A stretch of 64,000 nucleotides of DNA from contig NZ_CP022540.1 of the NCBI RefSeq assembly GCF_002237555.1, forward strand, positions 868,001 through 932,000. The letters are read 5' to 3'. This document shows, piece by piece, positions 36,311-43,742 of this stretch (positions within the stretch are counted from its first letter, which is position 1; every line of letters begins with the position of its first letter). Origin of the DNA: Antarctobacter heliothermus (GTDB lineage Bacteria; Pseudomonadota; Alphaproteobacteria; Rhodobacterales; Rhodobacteraceae). The notes under the pieces are model-generated. The model was not told the DNA's origin. It was given only the letters and a program-made list of their open reading frames with translations, and searched no databases. Position numbers and translations under genes: made by a program.

Positions 36311-37639
36311 CTAGTGGCGGATCGCACGAGGCAAGAACCGCTCCGCAAAACCGGCCAGCACCGGAGAGCGTTCCCAGATCAGCCGCAGCCCCAGCCCGGC
36401 AAGGGCAAAGATCACCAGCAGTTTCGCCAACACCTTTAGCCCGCCGCGGCTGCGATCCTGCCGGGTGGTCACAACCGGGATAGCAACAACCGGCTGAATG
36501 CCCAGCATCCGTTCCATCTGTGCCGCCGAGCGGATCACCGGGTTCATCGTCTCGACCACAAAGGCGGCGGCAAGCCCCGCCAGCACGCTGGCCACGCCCC
36601 CCATCAGGGCAAGTTTCTTGCGGCTGCGCGAGACGGGAAATTCGGGAGGCAGGGCTGTTTCCAGCGCCTCGAACCTGTCGGTTGCCTGACGGTTCTCCAG
36701 CATCTGACCCAGTTCCGCCTCGGCCTTGCGCCGTGTGATCACCTCATACTGTTCGCGCAACATCGTCATCTCGCGTTCCAGCCGGTTGAACTCTCGCTCA
36801 ACCTCGGGCGCGCCAAGGATCAGCCTCTCAATTTCGGTAATGCGTGAGGCGATAAGCGCCTTTTGCTCCTGCAACGCCGCGATCTGGCGCAACCGCACAT
36901 CGTCCCGCGTCCGGTCGCTGGAGGTTTCGATGGTCAAGATCTGCTGATCAAGGTCCAAGTCGGTGGCGCGCAATGTGCTGAGTTGCGCCCGCAGGTCCAC
37001 CACGCCCGAAGGCAGCTGCTCTGCATTTTTACGCTTGAAGGCGGCCATTCGACCCTCAAGATCCTCGATTTCGGCCCCGACTCGGGCCTCTTCGGTGGCG
37101 AAAAAGTCAAAGGTATCACGCGCACGGCTGACGCTGCGCGAGCGCGATTGGTCGATCACAAGTTGCATCAGTTCGTTCGCCACATTGGCGGCCTTGTCCG
37201 GATCGTCCAATCGAACCGTGATCATCAATCCCGAAGGCGCATTGCCCCCTGGCGCAAAGGTCTGCGCCTGGCTGACCAGCTGCTGGATGCGCACGGCGTC
37301 CCGCATCCATCCCACACGTTCCGTCATGGTCATCGCCGGATTGTCGGCGAACAGCACATGTTTTTCCATTACCCGCACAAGATTGTCGCGTGCCATCAAC
37401 CGCTGTTCGATCAATCTGATCCGGCGGGCGGCGTCTGTATTGGTGGCCAGCGCTCCGGCCAGTTGGTCCGGCACCTGCGCATCTTCGATCTGTACGACGG
37501 CGGTGGCCTCATAGACCTTGGACTGGCCCAGCGCATAGTACAACGAGCCAAAGCAGCCCAGAAAGGTCACTACAATAATCAAAAGTGCGCGACGCCGGAG
37601 GGCCGCGAGAACTTCGCCAATCGACTGAAACTGCATCAT
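36311..37639 (-). CDS. Wzz/GumC-like polysaccharide chain-length protein
   Basis: 442 residues from the ATG pair at 37639/37636 (GGGAG upstream). One N-terminal membrane helix (LLIIVVTFLGCFGSLYYAL), VYEATAVVQIEDAQVPDQLAG (the Wzz beta start), a long periplasmic coiled-coil region (about 190-320), SRSRKKLALMGGVASVLAGLAAAFVVE as second helix with the Pro/Arg-flanked pattern of Wzz C-terminal anchors, then a cytoplasmic segment and an extra C-terminal hydrophobic stretch (LKVLAKLLVIFALAGLGLRL). Controls polymer length or forms the export conduit base with the BY-kinase-like gene. The extra third helix is unusual. Confidence 0.87.
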   Translation of the reverse strand: MMQFQSIGEVLAALRRRALLIIVVTFLGCFGSLYYALGQSKVYEATAVVQIEDAQVPDQLAGALATNTDAARRIRLIEQRLMARDNLVRVMEKHVLFADNPAMTMTERVGWMRDAVRIQQLVSQAQTFAPGGNAPSGLMITVRLDDPDKAANVANELMQLVIDQSRSRSVSRARDTFDFFATEEARVGAEIEDLEGRMAAFKRKNAEQLPSGVVDLRAQLSTLRATDLDLDQQILTIETSSDRTRDDVRLRQIAALQEQKALIASRITEIERLILGAPEVEREFNRLEREMTMLREQYEVITRRKAEAELGQMLENRQATDRFEALETALPPEFPVSRSRKKLALMGGVASVLAGLAAAFVVETMNPVIRSAAQMERMLGIQPVVAIPVVTTRQDRSRGGLKVLAKLLVIFALAGLGLRLIWERSPVLAGFAERFLPRAIRH

Positions 37640-37914
37640 CTCAATAACTCCCGCAAAACCGCCCCCGGCGCGGAGACAACATCCCAGGCCATCCGGCCCA
37701 ATCGCGTCGTCTTCTGGCCCCAACCTATCGAAGTTGCCTAAATTTTGCCATGAGATTGCCGTGGAAATGCAGGAAACAATGCGTGTCCCAGACGGGAACC
37801 ACGGTCATATTTTTGCCTCATTTCTAGCAGGATACAGGTGTATACCGGGAAACTGCAGCATGATTGTGGCTTAGTTTGAAGACGAGTGGGCGGGTGTAGC
37901 GCTAAGTGACAGGA
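37640..37914. other. gene-free region upstream of the Wzz gene
   Basis: About 275 bases with no supported reading frame, noticeably richer in A and T around 37740-37880 than the flanking genes. It probably carries the reverse-strand promoter of the Wzz gene. It separates the polysaccharide export genes from the decayed phosphopantetheinyl transferase remnant and the NRPS. No repeat or insertion-sequence end seen. Confidence 0.4.
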
Positions 37915-38227
37915 TCAGCCCACCACCCGCAGCCTGACGTATGAGCAGATCCATGCGCGATTCGGGCGGAATTGCGGCAGCATCCAGGTGATCGGTAGCC
38001 GCGCACAGCCCTTCGACAGATCAACCGCAAGCGCGTGAAAACCGAACACATGCTTCGCCATTGGACAATGCGTCTTGTAGGCGGCTTCCTTGGCCGAAAA
38101 CAGCCGATTGTCCAGCGTAGGGTGAGCGGCGTTCGGCAGCGTTCTCTGCCCGGCGGGCAGGACGCGCACGGGTCATCGCGGCGGCCTCCTCGGGGTACAG
38201 ATCATCCTCGCCGAGGACCGCATCGCG
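37915..38227 (-). pseudogene. remnant of an EntD/Sfp-type 4'-phosphopantetheinyl transferase, frameshifted and N-truncated
   Basis: One reverse frame (ending at 37915) encodes LDNRLFSAKEAAYKTHCPM...VFGFHALAVDL...LPITWMLPQF...WICSYVRL, the FSAKEAxYK core and C-terminal part of an EntD-type PPTase. Just upstream, in another frame that directly continues the NRPS frame after its stop, lies RDAVLGEDDLYPEEAAAMTRARPA, which fits the segment preceding that core. A frameshift near 38150 separates them. The N-terminal half (the ADP-binding and G-x-D parts) is missing, replaced by the NRPS end. It therefore cannot be active as it stands; the carrier proteins nearby must be primed by another enzyme. Confidence 0.7.
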
Positions 38228-41200
38228 TCAGGCCCGGCGCCGCGCGCGCATTTCCCGGCGGCGCGCCATTGCGTCGCTGCGCGATTGGGCGCGGGTGACT
38301 GCTTCCACAGGCGCAGGAGCGGCGGATTTCGCCACCATTGGCCCGTCAATCAACCCAGCAACCCGGCCTGCCAGATCAGCCAGCACCGGAAAGCGGAAGA
38401 TGTCGGTGATGGACAGTTTCAAAGCTCCCAGTTCCTCGCGGATGGCGCGGTGCGCCTGCACCGCCAGCAAGGAATGCCCGCCAAGATCAAAGAAATTGTC
38501 GCGCCCCGTCGCGCTGACGCCCAGAGTGCGCTGCCAGATCGCAGCAATCGCGGCCTCGACCTGTTGCGCGTCACCAGAGCCTGCAGGCGCAACCACCGGA
38601 ACAGCCACAGGTTTCGCCTGTGCCGCTTGCGGTAGGGGCAGCGCCTTGCGGTCAACCTTTTTGTTGGGCGTCAGGGGGAACGCATCCAGATGCACAAACC
38701 GTCCCGGCACCATAAATGCGGGCAAATCCCGCGCCATTGCCGCTTTCAGCGCGGCCTCTGGTTTCGATATGCCCGTGTAGTAGCCCACCAGCCGCACGTC
38801 GCCGGGCGTATCCTCCCGCGCTGCTACTACTCCCTGGGTCACGCTATCCAGCGCCTCAAGACAGGCCTCGATTTCGCCCAGTTCGATCCGGTGACCGCGC
38901 AGTTTGACCTGATGATCCACCCGCCCGACAAAGTCGATCTTGCCGTCAACACGCCGCCGCACCAGATCGCCGGTGCTATACATGCGACCGGGATGGAACG
39001 GGTTGTCGGTAAACTTTTCCGCCGTCAGATCGGGCCGCTGCCAATAGCCGCGCGTCACACCCTCACCGCCGATCCACAATTCGCCTTCCTGGCCAATACC
39101 GACAGGCTTGCGCTCTTCGTTCAGAACGTACAGATGCTGGTTCGCCAAAGGTGAACCGATATTCACCACTGCCTCACCCGGCGCGGCCCGCGTGCAAGAG
39201 GACCAGATCGTCGTTTCCGTCGGCCCGTACATGTTGGTCACGGTCGCATCAGTGATCTGGGCGAACTCCTCAACCAACGCTCCCGGCAGCGGCTCTCCGC
39301 CCAAGTACAGATGTTGTACGCTATTCAGGGCAAAGCGTGCCTCGTCGTTCATGGCGATCATCCGCGCCATCGACGGAGTGCATTGCAGATGGGTGACACC
39401 GTGGCGCACGATCTGCGCCGCGATGCTGAAATCATCGTCGGCCAGTTCTGCGGCACCGCCCGCTTGGGCGACCACATCTGCCAAGGGCCGCAGCCCCGCC
39501 ATCACCGTCCCACGGTCAATGCCATAGTCGATCAGACAGGCGATTTCGGTGACGCCGATGGCCTGCACCTGCTCTGTCCGCGCCAAGGCATCCTGAACCG
39601 TGCCGAACAGCCCGCTGTCGTTGAAATACCGCTCAAAGGCGAAGTCGAGGATAGCCTCAAGCTCATCCGGTTCCAGCCCGTCCAACTGCAAGTCAAAGGC
39701 ATTGGACGCGCCTTCGGGACGTTTGAACGCCGGAAAGGCCCAAGCGTATTGCTTGATCAGCCCCGCCGCCGACCGCAGGTAATCCTTCATCGGTTCACGA
39801 GCGATTTCGCGGGCGTGGTCGCGGCTGTCGGACAGGAAAGTGTGCAGCATCAGCGTCACTGTAAACTGCGCCGGATCATGGCCCGCCTCACGCAGCGCGG
39901 CGTGGTAGAGTTTGATCTTTTCGCCGACTTCATCGACCGTCTGACCCAACAGGTGAGTCAGCACGTTGCACCCCGCGCGCCCCGCCTCTTGCCAAGTCTG
40001 CGGGTTGCCTGCGGTCGTGACCCAAACCGGCAGTTCTTTGGACACCGGGCGCGGTTGCGTCACTACCTCATGCAGGGTGCCATCCTGACGGGGAAAACCA
40101 ACCGCCTCGCCGCGCCACAGCTTTCGCACGATCTCAAGATCGCGCATCATGGCGGGCTTGTTCTCGGGCGGGGTGTTTTCGGGGCGCAGGACAAAATCGT
40201 CCGGCTGCCAACCGCTGGCAATCGCCATGCCTGCGCGCCCGTTGGTCAGGTTGTCGATCACCGCCCATTCCTCGGCGATGCGGGCGGGATGGTGCAAAGG
40301 GGCCACAACAGAGCCGCCGCGCACACCGATGTTCTTGGTCACGCCCGCAACCGCCGCGCCGGTAACGCTAGGATTGGGATAGGGGCCGCCAAAGGCATGA
40401 AAATGCCGCTCCGGTGTCCAGACGGCGACAAAACCGTTTTCGTCCGCGAACTGCGCCCCCTCCAGCAGCAAGGCGTATTTATCTCTGCCCGCGCCGTCGT
40501 CATTGCCCCAGTAATACAGCGAGAATTCCATACCGTTGCCGCGCGGCATCGGCCCGTTGGAAATCAGGCCCCGGTCCTCATCGCCCGTCAGCACCACGGT
40601 CAGCCCGCGCGCCGTCGTCCAGAACAGTTCCAGCACAGAGATGTCGAACGACAGCGAAGTCACCGCCAGCCACGTCCCGCCATCATGCGGAACATGGGCG
40701 TCCATTCCGGTGTAGAAGTTGCAGACATTGCGATGCTCGACCATCACGCCCTTGGGTTTGCCGGTCGATCCGCTGGTGTAGATCAAATAGGCAAGATCTT
40801 CGGGGCCGCTGGTGTCGGGCAGGTTGTGGTCTGGCTTCGCGGTCAGGCGCGGCTCTGCGTCCAGCACCAAAAGCTGAGCATCGTGGCGCGGCAGCGCCGG
40901 TTCAATCGCCGCCTGAGTGACGATGACCTGTGCGCCACTGTCCTCAACGAAATGCTGCAAACGGTCGGCGGGGTAGCCGGGATCCATCGGCAGATAGGCC
41001 CCCCCCGCCTTGAGGATCGCCAGCGCGCCGACCATCAGATCGACAGAGCGGCGACAGCACAGGCCCACCACCTGCCCCTTTGTCACGCCCATGTCGCGCA
41101 ACACATGTGCGGCCCGGTTGGCACGCGCATTCAGGTCAGCATAGGTCAGGTTCTGGTTCTCAAAGATCAGCGCGACGGCGTCCGGCGTGCGCGCGGCCTG

Positions 41201-42715
41201 CACCTCAAAGGCGCGGTGCATGGTCAGAGTGCGGTCATGCGCCGTCTCTGTCACGTTCCATCGGTTCAGCACCAGATCGCGTTCAGGATCGGGCAAGTCC
41301 TGTTCCGGCGCGACCGCCATCAGTTCCAGCCGTGCGGCCAGCAGTTCCGCAAAGGCAGGCGGCAACCGTCCGGCATCATAGCTGAGTTGGACCTCATCGC
41401 CAAAGATCACCGTCACCACGGTGCCGGGCACATGGCCCGCACCATCCACAGCGACACCAATCTGCGGCACGTCCGGCCAGTTCAATTCCGGGGCGCGGAC
41501 AAAGAGATCCGTCGCCACCGGGTGCCGCGCCCGCAGCGGGGCCCAAGGCAGCACCAGCCCACCAGCCGCCATTCGCACCAGCGCGCCGTCTGCCCACGCC
41601 AGGTCCGCCCCCCGCCCGGCCAGATGGTCCGCCCAACGGGATACCAGAGCAACTCCATCCTCCCCGCCCGGCACGTTCAGCGTTCGGGTTTCCAGCACGG
41701 TTTCGCCTGCCTCCAACCCGCTCAATTCCGCGGGTTGCAAAGACGCCATGACTGTCCGCATCCGACCTTCATGGCGGGCGACCTTGCCCATCTCCGCATC
41801 AATCGTGGTGCGGGTGTCCGCATCCGGCAAGTCCAACACATCCCCAACGGCAACGATCTGATCCGCCCTGACCGGCGCACCGCAGAGGCGCGTCAGTGCC
41901 GACAACACCAGCGCGTGTTCTCCGCACGCCACGGTCAGATGGTCATCACCAACCTCCAGCACAGTGCCGGGCGCGGCGTGCGCCTCTGTCAGGCGCGCAC
42001 GACCGACCAACCAGACAGACCCTCGCGCGCGGATTTTCGGCGTACAAAGCGGGTTCCAATACGGCCCATGATCCAGTGCGCGCACCATCCGTTCCAGCTC
42101 AGCTGCAGAGCGACGGAAATCCAACAACCCAAACCCCAAAGGACGCTTAGCGAGCGCATGGTAGCTGCGTTGCGACAAGTCCTGCTTTACCCGGCGCAAA
42201 TCACCGCTTTCAAGCTGGTCCAGCAGCGCAGGAAACGACCCCATCGCCGCCTCATAGGCCTTTGCGTTCAGGGTCAGCGCCGTGTCCTGCGCCGCCACGT
42301 CAAACCCGGCCTGAACAAGGATATCCCCCTTATCCACGCCGCCTTCGATCATGTGCCAGGTGATGCCGTGCCGCGTCTCGTCCTCGATCAACGCCCAGAT
42401 CGGGGCATTCAGCCCGGCGTGACGCGGTAAAGGGCCGTCGTGGAAATTCACCGCGCCTTTTGAGGGCAACGCCAGCACGTCGTCGGGAATGATTGACAGG
42501 TTCGCGATGGACAAAAGCCAGTCAAAATCCCCTGGCAGGCGCGCCGCCAGATCCTGTCCCGGTGACTCAACCCGCAATCCCGCAGCCTCGGCCCACCGAC
42601 GCACTTCGGCGCTGTCGGTCACCACTGCAGCAACGGTGTTGCCCCGCGCGCGCGCCATCTCGGCACAGTGCACCAGCAGCGATTCATTGCCCCAGACGAC
42701 GCAGGAAAACCCCAT
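38228..42715 (-). CDS. NRPS: formyltransferase - (C remnant) - A with internal luciferase-like monooxygenase - T
   Basis: 1495 residues. About 1-307 is a formyltransferase of the methionyl-tRNA formyltransferase fold, with the catalytic N-x-H (AVNFHDGPLPRHAG, N90/H92) and GGVDKGDIL (D128). About 327-487 resembles only the tail of a condensation domain and has no HHxxxDG. The adenylation domain starts about 502 (LTYADLNARAN, YLIYTSGSTGKPKGV, LSFDISVLE), is interrupted at about 727-1082 by a luciferase-like FMN monooxygenase (EFSLYYWGNDDG, VWTPERHFHAFGGPYPNPSV, RAGMAIASGW), and resumes with LQCTPSM, NMYGPTETTIWS, YSTGDLVRR, GRVDHQVKLRGHRIELGEIE and NKKVDRKAL. The carrier site is DLGGHSLL (S1415). 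A basic tail ends the protein. The ATG at 42715 is chosen because GGAG lies 8 bases upstream, inside the end of the preceding gene. Confidence 0.93.
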   Translation of the reverse strand: MGFSCVVWGNESLLVHCAEMARARGNTVAAVVTDSAEVRRWAEAAGLRVESPGQDLAARLPGDFDWLLSIANLSIIPDDVLALPSKGAVNFHDGPLPRHAGLNAPIWALIEDETRHGITWHMIEGGVDKGDILVQAGFDVAAQDTALTLNAKAYEAAMGSFPALLDQLESGDLRRVKQDLSQRSYHALAKRPLGFGLLDFRRSAAELERMVRALDHGPYWNPLCTPKIRARGSVWLVGRARLTEAHAAPGTVLEVGDDHLTVACGEHALVLSALTRLCGAPVRADQIVAVGDVLDLPDADTRTTIDAEMGKVARHEGRMRTVMASLQPAELSGLEAGETVLETRTLNVPGGEDGVALVSRWADHLAGRGADLAWADGALVRMAAGGLVLPWAPLRARHPVATDLFVRAPELNWPDVPQIGVAVDGAGHVPGTVVTVIFGDEVQLSYDAGRLPPAFAELLAARLELMAVAPEQDLPDPERDLVLNRWNVTETAHDRTLTMHRAFEVQAARTPDAVALIFENQNLTYADLNARANRAAHVLRDMGVTKGQVVGLCCRRSVDLMVGALAILKAGGAYLPMDPGYPADRLQHFVEDSGAQVIVTQAAIEPALPRHDAQLLVLDAEPRLTAKPDHNLPDTSGPEDLAYLIYTSGSTGKPKGVMVEHRNVCNFYTGMDAHVPHDGGTWLAVTSLSFDISVLELFWTTARGLTVVLTGDEDRGLISNGPMPRGNGMEFSLYYWGNDDGAGRDKYALLLEGAQFADENGFVAVWTPERHFHAFGGPYPNPSVTGAAVAGVTKNIGVRGGSVVAPLHHPARIAEEWAVIDNLTNGRAGMAIASGWQPDDFVLRPENTPPENKPAMMRDLEIVRKLWRGEAVGFPRQDGTLHEVVTQPRPVSKELPVWVTTAGNPQTWQEAGRAGCNVLTHLLGQTVDEVGEKIKLYHAALREAGHDPAQFTVTLMLHTFLSDSRDHAREIAREPMKDYLRSAAGLIKQYAWAFPAFKRPEGASNAFDLQLDGLEPDELEAILDFAFERYFNDSGLFGTVQDALARTEQVQAIGVTEIACLIDYGIDRGTVMAGLRPLADVVAQAGGAAELADDDFSIAAQIVRHGVTHLQCTPSMARMIAMNDEARFALNSVQHLYLGGEPLPGALVEEFAQITDATVTNMYGPTETTIWSSCTRAAPGEAVVNIGSPLANQHLYVLNEERKPVGIGQEGELWIGGEGVTRGYWQRPDLTAEKFTDNPFHPGRMYSTGDLVRRRVDGKIDFVGRVDHQVKLRGHRIELGEIEACLEALDSVTQGVVAAREDTPGDVRLVGYYTGISKPEAALKAAMARDLPAFMVPGRFVHLDAFPLTPNKKVDRKALPLPQAAQAKPVAVPVVAPAGSGDAQQVEAAIAAIWQRTLGVSATGRDNFFDLGGHSLLAVQAHRAIREELGALKLSITDIFRFPVLADLAGRVAGLIDGPMVAKSAAPAPVEAVTRAQSRSDAMARRREMRARRRA

Positions 42716-42720
42716 TTTCT

Positions 42721-43737
42721 TCACTCCGCTTCCAGTTCAGCCGCGACCCGCACCCTTGGTGGGGCCGCTTTGCGCTTTTCCGGCGGGGGCCGGAACAGCA
42801 CCTCGATGTCATGTACCAGCAGATCACGCAGAAAATGCGGCGGATCGGCAGGCGTCTTTCGCTGCAGCAGGACGCGCAGCCGCCAAAACGCCCCGCCCAC
42901 CCCGTGCATAAGCGTTGCCAGCGCAGCATAACCCCGCCCGTGGTTTTTGGAGAAATAGTGCCATCGGCTGTCCAGCCAGAACCCCGGGATGCGCTTCCAT
43001 TTCTTCATACCAGTCGAAACTGACCCGATGTGGGCGACCTCACTCTCGCGTACATAATGGGTCTCATACCCCGCCCGCGCGGCGCGCAGGCAAAGGTCGG
43101 TTTCCTCGAAGTACAGGAAGAACAGCTCATCAAAGAGGCCGATCTCCTTCAGCACGCTGTGCCGCATCATGATCGACGCCCCGGCCAACCAATCGACCCG
43201 CCGTGTGGCCTCTGGCACGCCAATCGGCACAGATTTTTCCGCCAACCAACGCGACACAGGGCCAAAGCGCATCGCCCCTTCAAGTTCAGACCATATCGAC
43301 GGAAACCGAAAGGCCGTCACATGCGCATCGCCGTCTTCGCCGTGGATGTAACTGCCGGCAAAGCCCGCCTCTGGATGGTTTTCCAGATGGTCGTGCAAGT
43401 GTCGGATCGCATCGGGCGCAGGGAAGGCATCGGAGTTGAGCAGATAGACGTAGTCTGGGACTCTGCCATCCGATATCGCCGCGCGAATACCGACGTTGTT
43501 GCCCGCGCCGAACCCGCCATTCACGCCCGATTGCACCACCCGGATTGGCGCACCTTGTGCCCAATCCTCGGAAGCAACCGCCTTGACGATCCGCTCATAC
43601 GACCCATCACCTGAGGCGTTGTCGACCACCACCAATTCGGCATCCATACCGTCCATAGCGCGCAATGCGGCGCGCATGGACCGCAGCGTCATCTCTGCCG
43701 TCCTGTAGTTCAGCGACACCACCAGAACCCGCGCCAT
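42721..43737 (-). CDS. glycosyltransferase family 2 (rhamnosyltransferase-like) between PKS and NRPS
   Basis: 338 residues: VLVVSLNYRTAEMTLRSM, LVVVDNASGDGSYE, GGFGAGNNVGIR, YVYLLNSDAFPAPDAI (D-x-D-type site) and WLAGASIMMRHSVLKEIGLFDELFFLYFEETDLCLRAARAGY, the strongly conserved block of GT2 rhamnosyl/galactofuranosyl transferases. Its ATG at 43737 uses a GGAG that overlaps the PKS stop (GCGGAGTGA), and its own end has the same GCGGAGTGA feeding the NRPS start. It is therefore cotranslated with both megasynthases and probably glycosylates their product or links it to the polysaccharide. Confidence 0.9.
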   Translation of the reverse strand: MARVLVVSLNYRTAEMTLRSMRAALRAMDGMDAELVVVDNASGDGSYERIVKAVASEDWAQGAPIRVVQSGVNGGFGAGNNVGIRAAISDGRVPDYVYLLNSDAFPAPDAIRHLHDHLENHPEAGFAGSYIHGEDGDAHVTAFRFPSIWSELEGAMRFGPVSRWLAEKSVPIGVPEATRRVDWLAGASIMMRHSVLKEIGLFDELFFLYFEETDLCLRAARAGYETHYVRESEVAHIGSVSTGMKKWKRIPGFWLDSRWHYFSKNHGRGYAALATLMHGVGGAFWRLRVLLQRKTPADPPHFLRDLLVHDIEVLFRPPPEKRKAAPPRVRVAAELEAE

Positions 43738-43742
43738 GCCGA

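Noticed and set aside
39311..42430. 1039-codon forward reading frame opposite the NRPS
   Set aside because: Composition (Arg, His, Gln, Pro rich) and lack of any domain mark it as the antisense shadow of the high-GC NRPS gene, which is full of recognisable motifs.
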